Below, piece by piece: positions 1 to 9,215 of a DNA stretch of 64,000 nt. The stretch covers positions 1 to 64,000 of the forward strand of contig PKUA01000025.1 of NCBI GenBank assembly GCA_002868905.1, written 5' to 3'. A program made the translations under genes and the position numbers. Below the pieces are notes generated by a model. It was not told the DNA's origin. It was given only the letters and a program-made list of their open reading frames with translations, and did not search any database. Positions within the stretch are counted from its first letter, which is position 1. Every line of letters starts with the position of its first letter. Source of the stretch: Desulfuromonas sp. Lineage in GTDB: Bacteria; Desulfobacterota; Desulfuromonadia; Desulfuromonadales; Geothermobacteraceae.

Positions 1-118
1 ACCAGTCCGGTGGCGATGACCAGTCCGGTGGCGATGACCAGTCCGGTGGCGATGACCAGTCCGGTGGCGATGACCAGTCCGGTGGTGATGACCAGTCCGG
101 TGGTGATGACCAGTCCGG
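1..118 (+). repeat. 18-bp in-frame tandem repeat, six full copies plus a partial
   Basis: The unit accagtccggtggcgatg is repeated six times head to tail, then 10 bases of a seventh copy follow. The array probably continues left of the window. The only change is a C-to-T that makes GGC into GGT in copies 5 and 6. In the frame that joins the downstream NHL protein it encodes the hexapeptide Q-S-G-G-D-D, an acidic glycine-rich linker. Near-identity at the DNA level suggests recent slippage expansion, so copy number may vary between strains. Confidence 0.95.
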
Positions 119-1286
119 GAATCCTCCATCAAACTCTCCCCCGACTGCCCATGGCGATCTTTTCTCCACGGTTCAAAACAATGGGCGTGTGATCGAAAAA
201 CGATATCTGCTGGCAAATGATTCCGATCTCGAAGATGGTGCGCCGGTATTTTCCAGGGTGCTGCTTTTCCCGGAGCACGGACAGCTTTCTGAAGGGGAGG
301 CTTATCTCAACTACAGGCCGGACCCCGGTTATACCGGAGATGACCGGTTCAATTACGAGGTGGTTGACAGCGAAGGGCTTGTGGCGAGTGCCACCGTCAC
401 CCTGCGCGTGACGCCCCCTCCTCCGCCTCTTCCACCCCCGGGGATCAATTTCACCACGCCCAACCGGATCAGCAAGGTCAAGTCGGCGAGTTCAAGGCTG
501 ATTCCTTCTGGCTCAATCCTCGTGTCCGACTACATGGCGAAGCAGGTGCTCGTGCTGCAGTGGTCTGAGCAATGGGGGCGTCTGGTTGAATACCAGCAGT
601 TCAAGATTTCGGGTCGGCCGAGCGGTGTCGGCTTCGCCGACGGGAAATTTTTCGTCGGGAACAAAACCAACGGTACCATCGACGTCTTTAACTACCATGG
701 AAAAATGCTTGATCGTTTCGGTGGTCGCCAGCGCCTGTTCGACCAACTCAACGATGTGGCCGTCGATGAGGATTCGCGGCTGGTCTACGGCTTGGACACA
801 CAGAAGGCGCTGGTTAAGGTGTTTCATTACGATGGATCGTCTGCAGGGCCCGATATCGGAACAGGAAAGCTGCGCCAACCGACGGCTCTGGGCGTTGATC
901 CCCGGAACGGCAATCTGCTCATCAGCGATTTCGGAAAGCCGGGAATCATCTCTCCAAGGGTCTGGATTTACAAGAAGAGTAGCGGCCAATTCAGTTACAT
1001 CGACGGCAAGGGGAACTGGTTCACCGGGGACAAGTTCTCGACTCCCCAGGGCCTCCATGTCAGCTCGACCGGGCAGCTTTTCATGGTCGACACCCGCTCT
1101 GGTGAAATCCAGGTTTACAACCTCGACACGAAACAGCAGGTCGATGCTTACGGGTTCCTCGGCAGGGGCGAGGGGGAACTCCTCAGTCCGCTTGATGTCG
1201 TGGCCGACGAGAACAGTGGTGCGCTTTATGTCGCCGACAAAGGGAATCGCCGGATAACGGTTTTCCCGGGAGGAGGTGCGCCATGA
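3..1286 (+). CDS. Secreted NHL-repeat protein with Ig/cadherin-like domain (5' truncated by window edge)
   Basis: The frame is open from the first bases of the window; the GTG at 189 is internal and not the start. Order of parts: a Q-S-G-G-D-D repeat linker; a proline/serine spacer; an Ig/cadherin-like domain of the type often repeated in bacterial surface proteins (N-D-S-D-L-E-D-G motif, then a Y-x-P-D-x-G-Y-x-G-x-D-x-F-x-Y core at about 300-370); a proline-rich hinge near 410-440; then about five NHL beta-propeller repeats to the C-terminus, ending in a typical Y-V-A-D-x-G-N-R-R-I blade. NHL propellers usually mediate binding. The stop overlaps the start of the cytochrome gene (ATGA), so the two are probably translationally coupled. 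Such pairs recur in Desulfuromonadales beside extracellular cytochromes, suggesting a surface role in electron transfer. Function is inferred from context only. Confidence 0.85.
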   Translation, partial: QSGGDDQSGGDDQSGGDDQSGGDDQSGGDDQSGGDDQSGNPPSNSPPTAHGDLFSTVQNNGRVIEKRYLLANDSDLEDGAPVFSRVLLFPEHGQLSEGEAYLNYRPDPGYTGDDRFNYEVVDSEGLVASATVTLRVTPPPPPLPPPGINFTTPNRISKVKSASSRLIPSGSILVSDYMAKQVLVLQWSEQWGRLVEYQQFKISGRPSGVGFADGKFFVGNKTNGTIDVFNYHGKMLDRFGGRQRLFDQLNDVAVDEDSRLVYGLDTQKALVKVFHYDGSSAGPDIGTGKLRQPTALGVDPRNGNLLISDFGKPGIISPRVWIYKKSSGQFSYIDGKGNWFTGDKFSTPQGLHVSSTGQLFMVDTRSGEIQVYNLDTKQQVDAYGFLGRGEGELLSPLDVVADENSGALYVADKGNRRITVFPGGGAP

Positions 1287-3415
1287 CCCGCTTCAGCTCT
1301 CTCTTTTTTGCTCTGATTCTTCTGCTCGGCGGAACACAGACGGCTCATGCTTTGCAGCCCGCTCATCTAAATTACAAGGGTTGTGACACGTGTCATGCCC
1401 TGCATGGCAGTCCGGGTGGCTTTTTGCTGGATGCCACGGGTGGACAGGCGACCTGTGAAGCATGCCACGGGGTGGACGGGGTCGCCACGGAGGCGGCCAA
1501 CCACACCCCGCCCGGTTACACCATCGAGTGTCGCGGCTGTCACGATGCCCACGAGTACGTCGGAACCCCGAATGAGAAAATGATCGGTTACAAGTGCGAT
1601 CCGGCCACGATGTACGGCTGTGATAACGGACCTGCCATGACTGGGACGCCGCCGGTCATCCGGGTGCAGAATGCTACCAGTGACATCAACAACCCTGTTT
1701 ATGTCACCGTGCAGTTTTATAATTCGGCGACCGATTTCAATATCGCCGGATCGGCAGTCGGCGTTTGCGAAGTCTGCCACAGTGGGAATCACAACGAAGG
1801 GCAGGATTGTACCGCTTGCCACTCCCATGCCACCGGATTCCAGCCTTCCGGATGCGATTCGGCAGGTTGTCACGACGGAAATGGTTCCGGCGGACTCGCT
1901 GTCGGCCCGAACAGCCCGCATTCGAGCAATACGACCCCCTACGGCTGCTCCGTATGTCACGGTGGGCACGGCGCGGGGACCATTATCGTTCCCAACAACT
2001 CCAACGTCGGGATCAATTACACGGCGGATAGCCGGACCGGTATCAACCTCGGCAGTAGCAGCGCACCCGGAGATACCGAGGCGGAGATTTGCTGGAATTG
2101 CCATGATGATCCCCTTAACGGGGTGTCGGAATGGGGAGTCAATTCCGACACCAACGGTTTAAGTTTTCCCAATTATGATTTTGGATCCCTCTCGTCCTCG
2201 GCCTGGGTTAATGCAGCTGGAACCTCAGGTGCCACTTGGACCAGTGCCAACTTCTCATATAAAACAGCGGCTATTCAATCGACACATTCAGTGAATCCGT
2301 ACAATAGTGCAACTGCACCAGGGCTCGACCCGGTTGCTTTTATCCGTTGCTCCTACTGTCATGACGTACATGACACATTCGGCGGCCCGAACGACGGCAA
2401 CCCACCCTACCTGCGTGGTACCTGGGTCGGGAACCCCTACCGGGAAGATGGTGCCCCGCGTAATGATTCCCCGGGTACATTGCCTGGTGACGTTGCTGAC
2501 TACTCGACTTATGATGTGACAGATAAGTTTGGAGCTGTGCCGCGTGGCGGAACAGCCTACACCGCGTTGGGCGGTTATTATATCGATCAGAACAGCGGCA
2601 GCCCGACAAGTGACGCGTCTATGGATTCACCGGATGAATTTGCCGGGATCTGTATTCTCTGCCACGAGGGGACGGCCGGGACGGCGGATGGGAATTGGCA
2701 ATCGGCCGAGATTGATTCCCTCAATAAATTTGACAGCCCTGGCACTCACTGGGTCAGTAACAGCAACAGTCACGCCCGGATCGTCAAGGGAGGAAGTGGC
2801 TCAAGTGCTGACAACCTGTTCACCATGGCCAAAAGGTTCCCGACAACCAGCTGGTCAGAATATTCAGGCGATGGCTCCAACGGTGGAGAGGGAGTCATGG
2901 CCTACCAGAATGCTTATGCCTATAATTCAAAGCGGGGAATATGGGAAAGTGTTTGGGGACAGGGTCTGCGCGGAACGGATACGACTGCCTTCCAGTATTC
3001 TCCCCAGGTCGATACATCCGGGCGGGGTTTCAACTATACCTTTTACGATTGGGGGGCCACCGTGGTCACCCTCGGTTCCGGGACTATGGCTGATAGCGGA
3101 ACAGATGCGAACTTCCACCAGTTCACCTGCTCCAAATGCCACAATCCGCACGCTTCGCGATTACCGCGCCTGCTGATCACCAACTGTCTCGACACAAACC
3201 ACAATACCTGGGATGATTCTTACGTGACACCGGCTTCGGATACCAATGGCTCCAGTTCGAGCCTGGTTTCGGAGAATCAGAGCGTTCCCATGTCGCAGGT
3301 GACATCGGCGCAGAATTGTCACCGGCTGGCCGACCCCCAATATAACGGTACGTCAGGTCCGCAGGGGACGACAACGGGCGGCTGGAACAGGGTCACTCCA
3401 TGGCAGGAATTCTGA
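1283..3415 (+). CDS. Multihaem c-type cytochrome, ten CXXCH motifs plus one CX4CH
   Basis: A 710-residue exported protein. Residues 1-23 form a signal peptide ending A-H-A. I count ten canonical haem motifs (CDTCH, CEACH, CRGCH, CEVCH, CTACH, CSVCH, CWNCH, CSYCH, CILCH, CSKCH) and one C-D-S-A-G-C-H, a CX4CH variant. The first seven and the variant lie in the N-terminal 40 percent; the rest is Ser/Gly/Asn/Thr-rich with widely spaced haems, as in large secreted or outer-membrane cytochromes of metal-reducing bacteria. The start is supported by a GGGAGGAGG Shine-Dalgarno sequence and by ATGA overlap with the NHL gene. Likely role: periplasmic or extracellular electron transfer. I cannot assign it to a named Omc protein, and whether CX4CH carries haem is open. 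Confidence 0.9.
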   Translation: MTRFSSLFFALILLLGGTQTAHALQPAHLNYKGCDTCHALHGSPGGFLLDATGGQATCEACHGVDGVATEAANHTPPGYTIECRGCHDAHEYVGTPNEKMIGYKCDPATMYGCDNGPAMTGTPPVIRVQNATSDINNPVYVTVQFYNSATDFNIAGSAVGVCEVCHSGNHNEGQDCTACHSHATGFQPSGCDSAGCHDGNGSGGLAVGPNSPHSSNTTPYGCSVCHGGHGAGTIIVPNNSNVGINYTADSRTGINLGSSSAPGDTEAEICWNCHDDPLNGVSEWGVNSDTNGLSFPNYDFGSLSSSAWVNAAGTSGATWTSANFSYKTAAIQSTHSVNPYNSATAPGLDPVAFIRCSYCHDVHDTFGGPNDGNPPYLRGTWVGNPYREDGAPRNDSPGTLPGDVADYSTYDVTDKFGAVPRGGTAYTALGGYYIDQNSGSPTSDASMDSPDEFAGICILCHEGTAGTADGNWQSAEIDSLNKFDSPGTHWVSNSNSHARIVKGGSGSSADNLFTMAKRFPTTSWSEYSGDGSNGGEGVMAYQNAYAYNSKRGIWESVWGQGLRGTDTTAFQYSPQVDTSGRGFNYTFYDWGATVVTLGSGTMADSGTDANFHQFTCSKCHNPHASRLPRLLITNCLDTNHNTWDDSYVTPASDTNGSSSSLVSENQSVPMSQVTSAQNCHRLADPQYNGTSGPQGTTTGGWNRVTPWQEF

Positions 3416-3442
3416 CCGGATCAGAAGGATAGGTACTGAAAA

Positions 3443-3471
3443 GGGCCGGCGAAAACGCCGGCCCTTTTTTT
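3443..3471 (+). terminator. Intrinsic terminator after the cytochrome gene
   Basis: A perfect 9-bp stem (gggccggcg / cgccggccc) with an AAAA loop is followed by seven T. An A-run precedes the stem, so it can also terminate the converging ftsK transcript from the minus strand. Confidence 0.93.
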
Positions 3472-3497
3472 ATGAATTGAAATCCTGCACGCAAAGA

Positions 3498-5774
3498 TTA
3501 TTCGGCGTCGATCCGGTTGATGAAGACTTCGCGCGGGCGACTGGTGCCATCCGACGGGCCGACGATCCCCTCCTGCTCCATCTTCTCGATCATCCGCGCC
3601 GCACGGTTGTAACCGAGGCGCAGGCGGCGCTGCAGCATCGAGATTGAAGCCTGGCGGGTATCGGCAATGATGGCGAGCGCCTCATCCCACTTTTCGTCGT
3701 ACTCTTCATCCTCGTCCGATGCCGTCGCTTCGGCCGGAGCAGGTTTGAGGATGGAAGGATCGTAGTTGGGATCTCCCTGTTTCTTGAGGAAGTCGACCAC
3801 GCGCTGAACCTCGATCTCGGTGACGAAGGCGCCGTGGATACGTTGCACCACGCCGGTGCCGGGCGGCAGAAACAGCATGTCCCCCTTGCCGAGCAGGTTC
3901 TCTGCACCGATCTGGTCGAGGATGGTACGCGAGTCGGTGCGCGACACCACCTGGAATGACATGCGGGTCGGGAAGTTCGCCTTGATCAGACCGGTGATGA
4001 CGTCGACGCTCGGTCGCTGGGTGGCGAGGATCAGGTGGATGCCACACGCACGGGCCTTCTGGGCCAATCGCGCCACCGATTCTTCGATCTCCCGGCCGGC
4101 GACCATCATCAGGTCGGCCAACTCGTCGACCATGACGACGATATACGGCAAGTGCTGGTGATCGAGCTCCGGTTCAATCTCCGCCAGGTCATCCGTGCCC
4201 TCGGGAGGCAGGGGCTCACTCTGGAGGACTTTGGCCGCGTTGCTCTGGACCTCCTTCTCCTCCTTGGCGATTTTCTTGTTGTACCCCTCGATATTCCGCA
4301 CCCCCTTGTCGGCCAGCAGGGTGTAGCGCCGTTCCATCTCCCGAACCGCCCAGGCAAGGGCCAGGGCAGCCTTCTTCGGATTGGTCACCACCGGCAGCAG
4401 CAGGTGCGGGATCCCCTCGTAGATCGACAGCTCGATCATCTTCGGGTCGATCATGATCATTCGGACATCATTCGGGCTGTGCCGGTAGACCAGGGAGAGG
4501 ATCATGGTGTTGACGGAGACTGATTTCCCGCTCCCGGTGGAGCCGGCGACCAGCAGATGCGGCATCTTCGCCAGGTCGGTGACGGTGGTGCGGCCGAAAA
4601 TATCCTTGCCGAGAGCGAGCGGCAGGATGCCACCGTTTTTGGCATACTCTTCCGCCTGTAGAATGTCCTTGAGGAATATGGTCTCCCGTTCCCGGTTCGG
4701 GATTTCGATGCCGATGACGCCCCGCCCCGGAATCGGCGCGACGATTCGGATCGAATGGGCCGACAGGGCCAGGGTCAGATCATCAACCAGTCCGGCGACC
4801 TTGTTAACTTTGACCCCGGGTGCCGGCAGAAATTCGTACATGGTCACCACCGGTCCCGGCTTGACCTCGACCACTTCCCCCTCGACCCCGAAATCTTTCA
4901 GCTTTTTCTCAAGCAGTCGGGCGTTCATGGTCAGCGATTCGCGATCGATCGGGTTCGCCTGCTCCTGTTCGTGATCGAGCAGGGTGAGGGTCGGTGCATG
5001 GTAGGTTCCGCTCGGCTCGAGGAAGTCGAAGGTCTCCTGGTCGGCAGCCTTCTCGTTCTCTTTTTTCTTTTTGTTCGCCGCTTTGCGGGCAGGCGGTGGG
5101 AGTTGCACCGGTTCGGGATGGACGATGATCGGTCCTTTTTTCTCTGACTTGCCGGTTTTGATCGCCAGTTGCTTTTTCTTCTCCAGGCGTTGTTCGCGCC
5201 GACGCTGGAGGTATCCTCCGAATCGGTCGACCGTCCCTTCGAGGAACAGCACCATGGAGAAGCGCGCTACCAGCATCGAGGTGACAACGAAGAAGACCAG
5301 CAGGATGAGGGTTGCGCCGGTCAAGTTGAAATAATGGAGTAAGGGATCCGCAATCAGTCGACCGACCGCCCCGCCGGCTTCACCGATTTCTTTCTGGCCG
5401 AGGTGCATTTTCTGCACCTGGAGGGCGATCAAGCCATCGAGGGAGAGGATCAGGCCGGCGAAGGCAAACATCTTGCCGAAGCGGACTTTGACATCGCGAA
5501 ATTTGAACAGCCGTAACGCGAACAGGAAACAGGCCAGGGGAAGCAGGATCGCCGGAAGACCGATCAGTTGAAGCAACAGATCGGCCAGATGGGCGCCGAC
5601 CACTCCGCCGTAGTTGTGAATTTCGCCCGGGTGGAGGTTGTTGTTGAAGGAAGGGTCGAAGTTGTTGAAGGAGATGAGGCAGAGAAGGGTATAGACACCG
5701 AAAGCCAGCAGAAAGACTCCGGCAATCTCCTTCTCAAGATGCTCACGAAACAGGGGTTTGGTCGTATCACTCAT
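3498..5774 (-). CDS. ftsK: DNA translocase FtsK/SpoIIIE family
   Basis: A 758-residue membrane-anchored DNA pump that clears chromosome dimers and septum-trapped DNA at division. The N-terminal ~200 residues hold four or five hydrophobic segments. A charged Lys/Glu linker follows, then the motor with Walker A G-S-T-G-S-G-K-S at about residues 409-416 and Walker B around V-M-V-D-E-L-A-D. The winged-helix gamma domain (Q-R-R-L-R-L-G-Y-N-R-A) lies at the C-terminus. I chose ATG 5774 (MSDTTKPL); a TTG at 5813 would add 13 unlikely residues and lacks a better ribosome site. The linker is short compared with E. coli FtsK and like that of many SpoIIIE/FtsK proteins outside enterobacteria. It is the last gene of a minus-strand run with uppP, rnj and plsC. 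Confidence 0.95.
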   Translation of the reverse strand: MSDTTKPLFREHLEKEIAGVFLLAFGVYTLLCLISFNNFDPSFNNNLHPGEIHNYGGVVGAHLADLLLQLIGLPAILLPLACFLFALRLFKFRDVKVRFGKMFAFAGLILSLDGLIALQVQKMHLGQKEIGEAGGAVGRLIADPLLHYFNLTGATLILLVFFVVTSMLVARFSMVLFLEGTVDRFGGYLQRRREQRLEKKKQLAIKTGKSEKKGPIIVHPEPVQLPPPARKAANKKKKENEKAADQETFDFLEPSGTYHAPTLTLLDHEQEQANPIDRESLTMNARLLEKKLKDFGVEGEVVEVKPGPVVTMYEFLPAPGVKVNKVAGLVDDLTLALSAHSIRIVAPIPGRGVIGIEIPNRERETIFLKDILQAEEYAKNGGILPLALGKDIFGRTTVTDLAKMPHLLVAGSTGSGKSVSVNTMILSLVYRHSPNDVRMIMIDPKMIELSIYEGIPHLLLPVVTNPKKAALALAWAVREMERRYTLLADKGVRNIEGYNKKIAKEEKEVQSNAAKVLQSEPLPPEGTDDLAEIEPELDHQHLPYIVVMVDELADLMMVAGREIEESVARLAQKARACGIHLILATQRPSVDVITGLIKANFPTRMSFQVVSRTDSRTILDQIGAENLLGKGDMLFLPPGTGVVQRIHGAFVTEIEVQRVVDFLKKQGDPNYDPSILKPAPAEATASDEDEEYDEKWDEALAIIADTRQASISMLQRRLRLGYNRAARMIEKMEQEGIVGPSDGTSRPREVFINRIDAE

Positions 5775-5827
5775 ACGGGGCACACTATATCTCAAAAAAC
5801 AGCGGATTGGCAATCTTCACTGGCGGT

Positions 5828-6610
5828 TCATCCGAAAAGCAGGAACAGGCCGCCAACTATCCAGCAATAAAAGGCAAACCAGCTCAAGCGTCGTTTGCGC
5901 AGGATTGACAGGAGCAGGCGGATGGCGCACAGCCCGGAGAAAAAAGCGATCCCGGCACCCGCGAGGTATGTTGGGATGATGTCCGACGGGATATCGCCAA
6001 GGTGGCGGGCTTCGAGCAGGGATGCTCCGAGGACGGCCGGAATTGAGAGCAGGAAGGAGAACCGCGCTGCTGTTTCGGCGTCGATGCCGCGTATCAGCAA
6101 CAGGGCGATGGTGCTGCCGGAGCGCGAAATCCCCGGGATGATGGCCAGCCCTTGCGCAATCCCGGTCAAAAAGGCGTCAACGCTCGAGATGGCAGGGCGG
6201 TTGCCAACACGTTGCCCAAGTTTTTCCGCACCTAACAGAATAGCGCCGGTGATCAGCAGCATGCAGGCAGCCACTGCCGGTCGGTCGAACAGGCTGGTCA
6301 GAAACGTGTTCCCAAGCAGGCCGATCACGGCGGTCGGCACGGAACCGATGACAATCAGGATCAGCATGCGACGATCTTCGCGAGCATCCGCCTGAAAAGG
6401 GGCCGCAAGCAGCCGGCCGATGTCGGCACGAAAATAGACCAGAACCGCCCCGATGGTTCCGAGGTGAAGAATGACGTCGAACAGGACACCCGGTTGTTCA
6501 AAGCTGTCGAGGAAGTGTTGCGCCAAAACCAGGTGCCCCGAGGACGAGACCGGCAGAAATTCGGTCAGGCCCTGTAGCAATCCGAGCAGAAGCGCTTCAA
6601 TAAATGTCAT
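5828..6610 (-). CDS. uppP: Undecaprenyl-diphosphatase UppP (BacA)
   Basis: A 260-residue integral membrane enzyme that dephosphorylates undecaprenyl diphosphate to recycle the peptidoglycan and O-antigen lipid carrier. The family motif L-T-E-F-L-P-V-S-S-S-G-H is at residues 15-26, and the second catalytic motif P-G-I-S-R-S-G-S-T lies near residue 160. Several hydrophobic helices span the protein, and length is normal for the family. A GGAG lies about 8 bases before the ATG. It sits between rnj (34-base gap) and ftsK (53-base gap), so envelope and division genes are probably cotranscribed. Confidence 0.96.
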   Translation of the reverse strand: MTFIEALLLGLLQGLTEFLPVSSSGHLVLAQHFLDSFEQPGVLFDVILHLGTIGAVLVYFRADIGRLLAAPFQADAREDRRMLILIVIGSVPTAVIGLLGNTFLTSLFDRPAVAACMLLITGAILLGAEKLGQRVGNRPAISSVDAFLTGIAQGLAIIPGISRSGSTIALLLIRGIDAETAARFSFLLSIPAVLGASLLEARHLGDIPSDIIPTYLAGAGIAFFSGLCAIRLLLSILRKRRLSWFAFYCWIVGGLFLLFG

Positions 6611-6644
6611 GATCTATTCTCCATCCGTTGGTCCTGTGTCAACA

Positions 6645-8330
6645 TCAAAGCTCGAGGATGACGGGGAGGATCAACGGTCGGCGGTCGATGGTGCGATTGA
6701 AGAAGCGCCGAAGGCCCTTGCGGACTTCCACACGGATTTCATCCCAATCGGCGACAGCTTCAAGGCTATGTTCGCTCAGGGTGGTCCGAACCACCTGGGC
6801 CGCCTGATCGAGGTAATCCGGAGCCATCTCCTCGGTCGCAAACCCGCGCGCGAACAGTTCCGGGCCGAAGATGATGGTTCCATTGGCCTGATTGATTGCA
6901 AGGACGACGGTGACGAGACCATGGTGGGCGAGATGACGCCGGTCGCGCAGTTCCATGTGGCCGACATCGCCGACCCCTTTGCCGTCGACAAAGATTTTCC
7001 CGGCTGCCAACTGACCTTCGGACTGGACACCGTTGCTGGATATGCGCAGAACCTCACCGTTTTCGATGACCCTCGTCTGGCTCGGCTCCAGGCCGACTTG
7101 TTGGGCAAGCTGACTATGTTTGACCAGGTGGCGGTATTCGCCGTGAATCGGGATGAAGAACTTCGGTTTGACAAGGCCGAGAACGATTTTCAGCTCTTCC
7201 TGACTGGCATGCCCGGAGACATGGATTTCGCTGGTTTTTTCATAATAGACTTCAGCTCCGCGACGGTAGAGATGGTTAATCAACTCGGCAATCGCCTTCT
7301 CGTTGCCCGGGATGAACTTCGAGGAGAGGATCACCGTATCCCCCGGCTCGATCTGCAACTGCTTGTGGTCATCCATGGCGATTCTCGTCAGGGCGGAAAG
7401 CGGCTCCCCCTGACTGCCGGTGGTCAGGATCATCGACTCCTCCGGTTCAAGATCGCGTAATTGACCCCGGGTGACAAAAGTCTCGTCCTGTACCTGCAAA
7501 TAACCGAGTTGGCGGGCAGTGGCGATGTTGGCGACCATGCTGCGGCCATTGACATGAACCTTGCGTCCTGCCGCGGTGCCCGCATCGATCAACTGTTGCA
7601 GTCTGTGGATGTTAGACGAGAAGGTCGCCGCGATCACTCGTCCCCGGCAACGGGGAAACAGGTCGCGCAAGCTCTCGCCGACCGAACGTTCGGACAGGGT
7701 GAACCCCTCCTTCTCGACATTGGTCGAATCGGACAAGAGGAGAAGGACCCCATCTTCACCGTATTCAGCCAAGCGGGCAAGATCAGTTTTTTCTCCATCG
7801 ACCGGGGTCTGGTCGAGCTTGAAATCGCCGGTATGGACGATCAGGCCGGCCGGGGTCCGGATGGCAAGGCCGGCACCATCCACGATAGAGTGGGCCGCAC
7901 GGAAGAATTCGATCTCGAAGTCGCCGAGCGAAAAAGGTTCGCGAACCCTTGTCGGGTGCAACATCGCCTGGCTGAGCAGTTGGTGTTCCTTCAGCTTCCC
8001 TTCCAGCAGGCCAAGGGTCAGAGTCGTGCCGTAGATGGGTGGAAATCCGAGGTTCTCAAGATGAAATGGGAGCGCTCCGATGTGATCTTCGTGGCCGTGG
8101 GTCAGCAGGATGGCCCGGATGTCGTCACGACGTTGTTCGAGGATGGAGATGTCTGGGATAACCAGGTCGATGCCGAGCATCGAAGCTTCTGGAAACATCA
8201 GGCCGCAGTCAATGATCAACAGTTCGCCGCCATGTTCCAGGACCAGCATGTTGAGACCGATTTCCCCCAGGCCCCCGAGCGGGAGCAGGCGGATCGACTG
8301 TGGATCAAGATGCGGGCTGAACTCGCTCAT
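6645..8330 (-). CDS. rnj: Ribonuclease J
   Basis: A 561-residue metallo-beta-lactamase/beta-CASP nuclease. The N-terminal zinc motif is T-H-G-H-E-D-H-I-G-A near residue 77; further ligands appear in H-T-G-D-F-K, and beta-CASP motifs in H-V-N-G-R-S and H-V-S-G-H-A-S. The C-terminal third is the usual RNase J tail. RNase J combines 5'-3' exonuclease and endonuclease activity in RNA decay and processing. The ATG overlaps the plsC stop by four bases, implying translational coupling. Start M-S-E-F-S-P matches the usual beginning before L-P-L-G-G-L-G-E-I-G. Confidence 0.95.
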   Translation of the reverse strand: MSEFSPHLDPQSIRLLPLGGLGEIGLNMLVLEHGGELLIIDCGLMFPEASMLGIDLVIPDISILEQRRDDIRAILLTHGHEDHIGALPFHLENLGFPPIYGTTLTLGLLEGKLKEHQLLSQAMLHPTRVREPFSLGDFEIEFFRAAHSIVDGAGLAIRTPAGLIVHTGDFKLDQTPVDGEKTDLARLAEYGEDGVLLLLSDSTNVEKEGFTLSERSVGESLRDLFPRCRGRVIAATFSSNIHRLQQLIDAGTAAGRKVHVNGRSMVANIATARQLGYLQVQDETFVTRGQLRDLEPEESMILTTGSQGEPLSALTRIAMDDHKQLQIEPGDTVILSSKFIPGNEKAIAELINHLYRRGAEVYYEKTSEIHVSGHASQEELKIVLGLVKPKFFIPIHGEYRHLVKHSQLAQQVGLEPSQTRVIENGEVLRISSNGVQSEGQLAAGKIFVDGKGVGDVGHMELRDRRHLAHHGLVTVVLAINQANGTIIFGPELFARGFATEEMAPDYLDQAAQVVRTTLSEHSLEAVADWDEIRVEVRKGLRRFFNRTIDRRPLILPVILEL

Positions 8331-9034
8331 GCGGCGGATCGGTTCGACAGGGTGGAGGCGAGTGGCTGGCGTACCTGCTCCATGACGTCGTCGATCGCCT
8401 TGCCGACCAGGTCTTCCCCCGGGAGCTCAGGGTGGAAGGTGACGCGGATACTCCCCTTGTCGATGCGGGTTCGGTGTTTCGGCATCATGGCGTAGCTGCC
8501 GTCGATGGTGACGGGAATGACCGAGACGCCGGCTTGCAGGGCGAGATGAAATCCCCCTTTTTTGAACAGCTGCAGTTTCCCGTCGCTGGTGCGGGTTCCT
8601 TCCGGGAAGATGACGACCGATGTGCCATTGGAGATCCTCTGTGCGGCGAGGCGGATACTCTCAAGCGATTTTCTCCGGTTGGAGCGGTCGATGGGAATAT
8701 AGCCGCTGCGGCGCATGGTCAGCCCGAATAACGGAACCTTGAACAGTTCCATTTTGGCCAACCAGCGGAATTGCCCGGGGATGGCGGAAAACAGGGCGGG
8801 AATGTCGAAATTGCTCTGGTGGTTCGGCATGAATATCACGGGCCGGTCGGTCGGGATATTTTCGATGCCGGTAACGTCCAGCTTCGCCCCTCCCAGCAGT
8901 AAACACCCTTTTCCCCAGAAACGCGCTACGTTGTGAAGATAGTCGGGAGAGAGAAAAGACAGAGGTATGCCGACGGACATTGACAGCAGAGTCCAGGGAC
9001 CGAACAGGGTGAAAAAAAACAGGGTACGCAACAC
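8327..9034 (-). CDS. plsC: 1-acyl-sn-glycerol-3-phosphate acyltransferase
   Basis: A 235-residue membrane-associated acyltransferase making phosphatidic acid from lysophosphatidic acid. The catalytic H-x4-D box is N-H-Q-S-N-F-D near residue 76, followed by the substrate-binding F-P-E-G-T-R motif near residue 144. The N-terminus has one hydrophobic segment. The start is a GTG; no strong Shine-Dalgarno sequence lies at ideal distance, so it is slightly uncertain. It appears to lead the operon plsC-rnj-uppP-ftsK. Confidence 0.93.
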   Translation of the reverse strand: MLRTLFFFTLFGPWTLLSMSVGIPLSFLSPDYLHNVARFWGKGCLLLGGAKLDVTGIENIPTDRPVIFMPNHQSNFDIPALFSAIPGQFRWLAKMELFKVPLFGLTMRRSGYIPIDRSNRRKSLESIRLAAQRISNGTSVVIFPEGTRTSDGKLQLFKKGGFHLALQAGVSVIPVTIDGSYAMMPKHRTRIDKGSIRVTFHPELPGEDLVGKAIDDVMEQVRQPLASTLSNRSAA

Positions 9035-9215
9035 GGATCAATCAGCTCCAATCGGAATTTTAAAACACGTCAGTTTACGTTTGGACCCGGGGGGAGTCAA
9101 ATCCTTTCGGAAAGCGCTTTACACCCCGCCCCTGTTTGGCTAAACTCAAACGGATTGATCCCCACCGGGTCACTGGCCCGATGTTTTCATTACATGTTTG
9201 TCAAAGGAGCGGACC

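Noticed and set aside
1-118. Tandem array as a CRISPR
   Set aside because: Units are directly adjacent with no spacers and lie in a coding frame.
10-192. 60-residue T-S-P-V-x-M repeat ORF
   Set aside because: It is the out-of-frame reading of the 18-bp array within the NHL protein gene.
189-1286. NHL protein starting at GTG 189
   Set aside because: The same frame is open to the window edge and encodes a sensible repeat linker; GTG 189 has no ribosome site.
6471-8495. Plus-strand ORFs across uppP and rnj
   Set aside because: Antisense shadows of RNase J; low-complexity composition and no domains.
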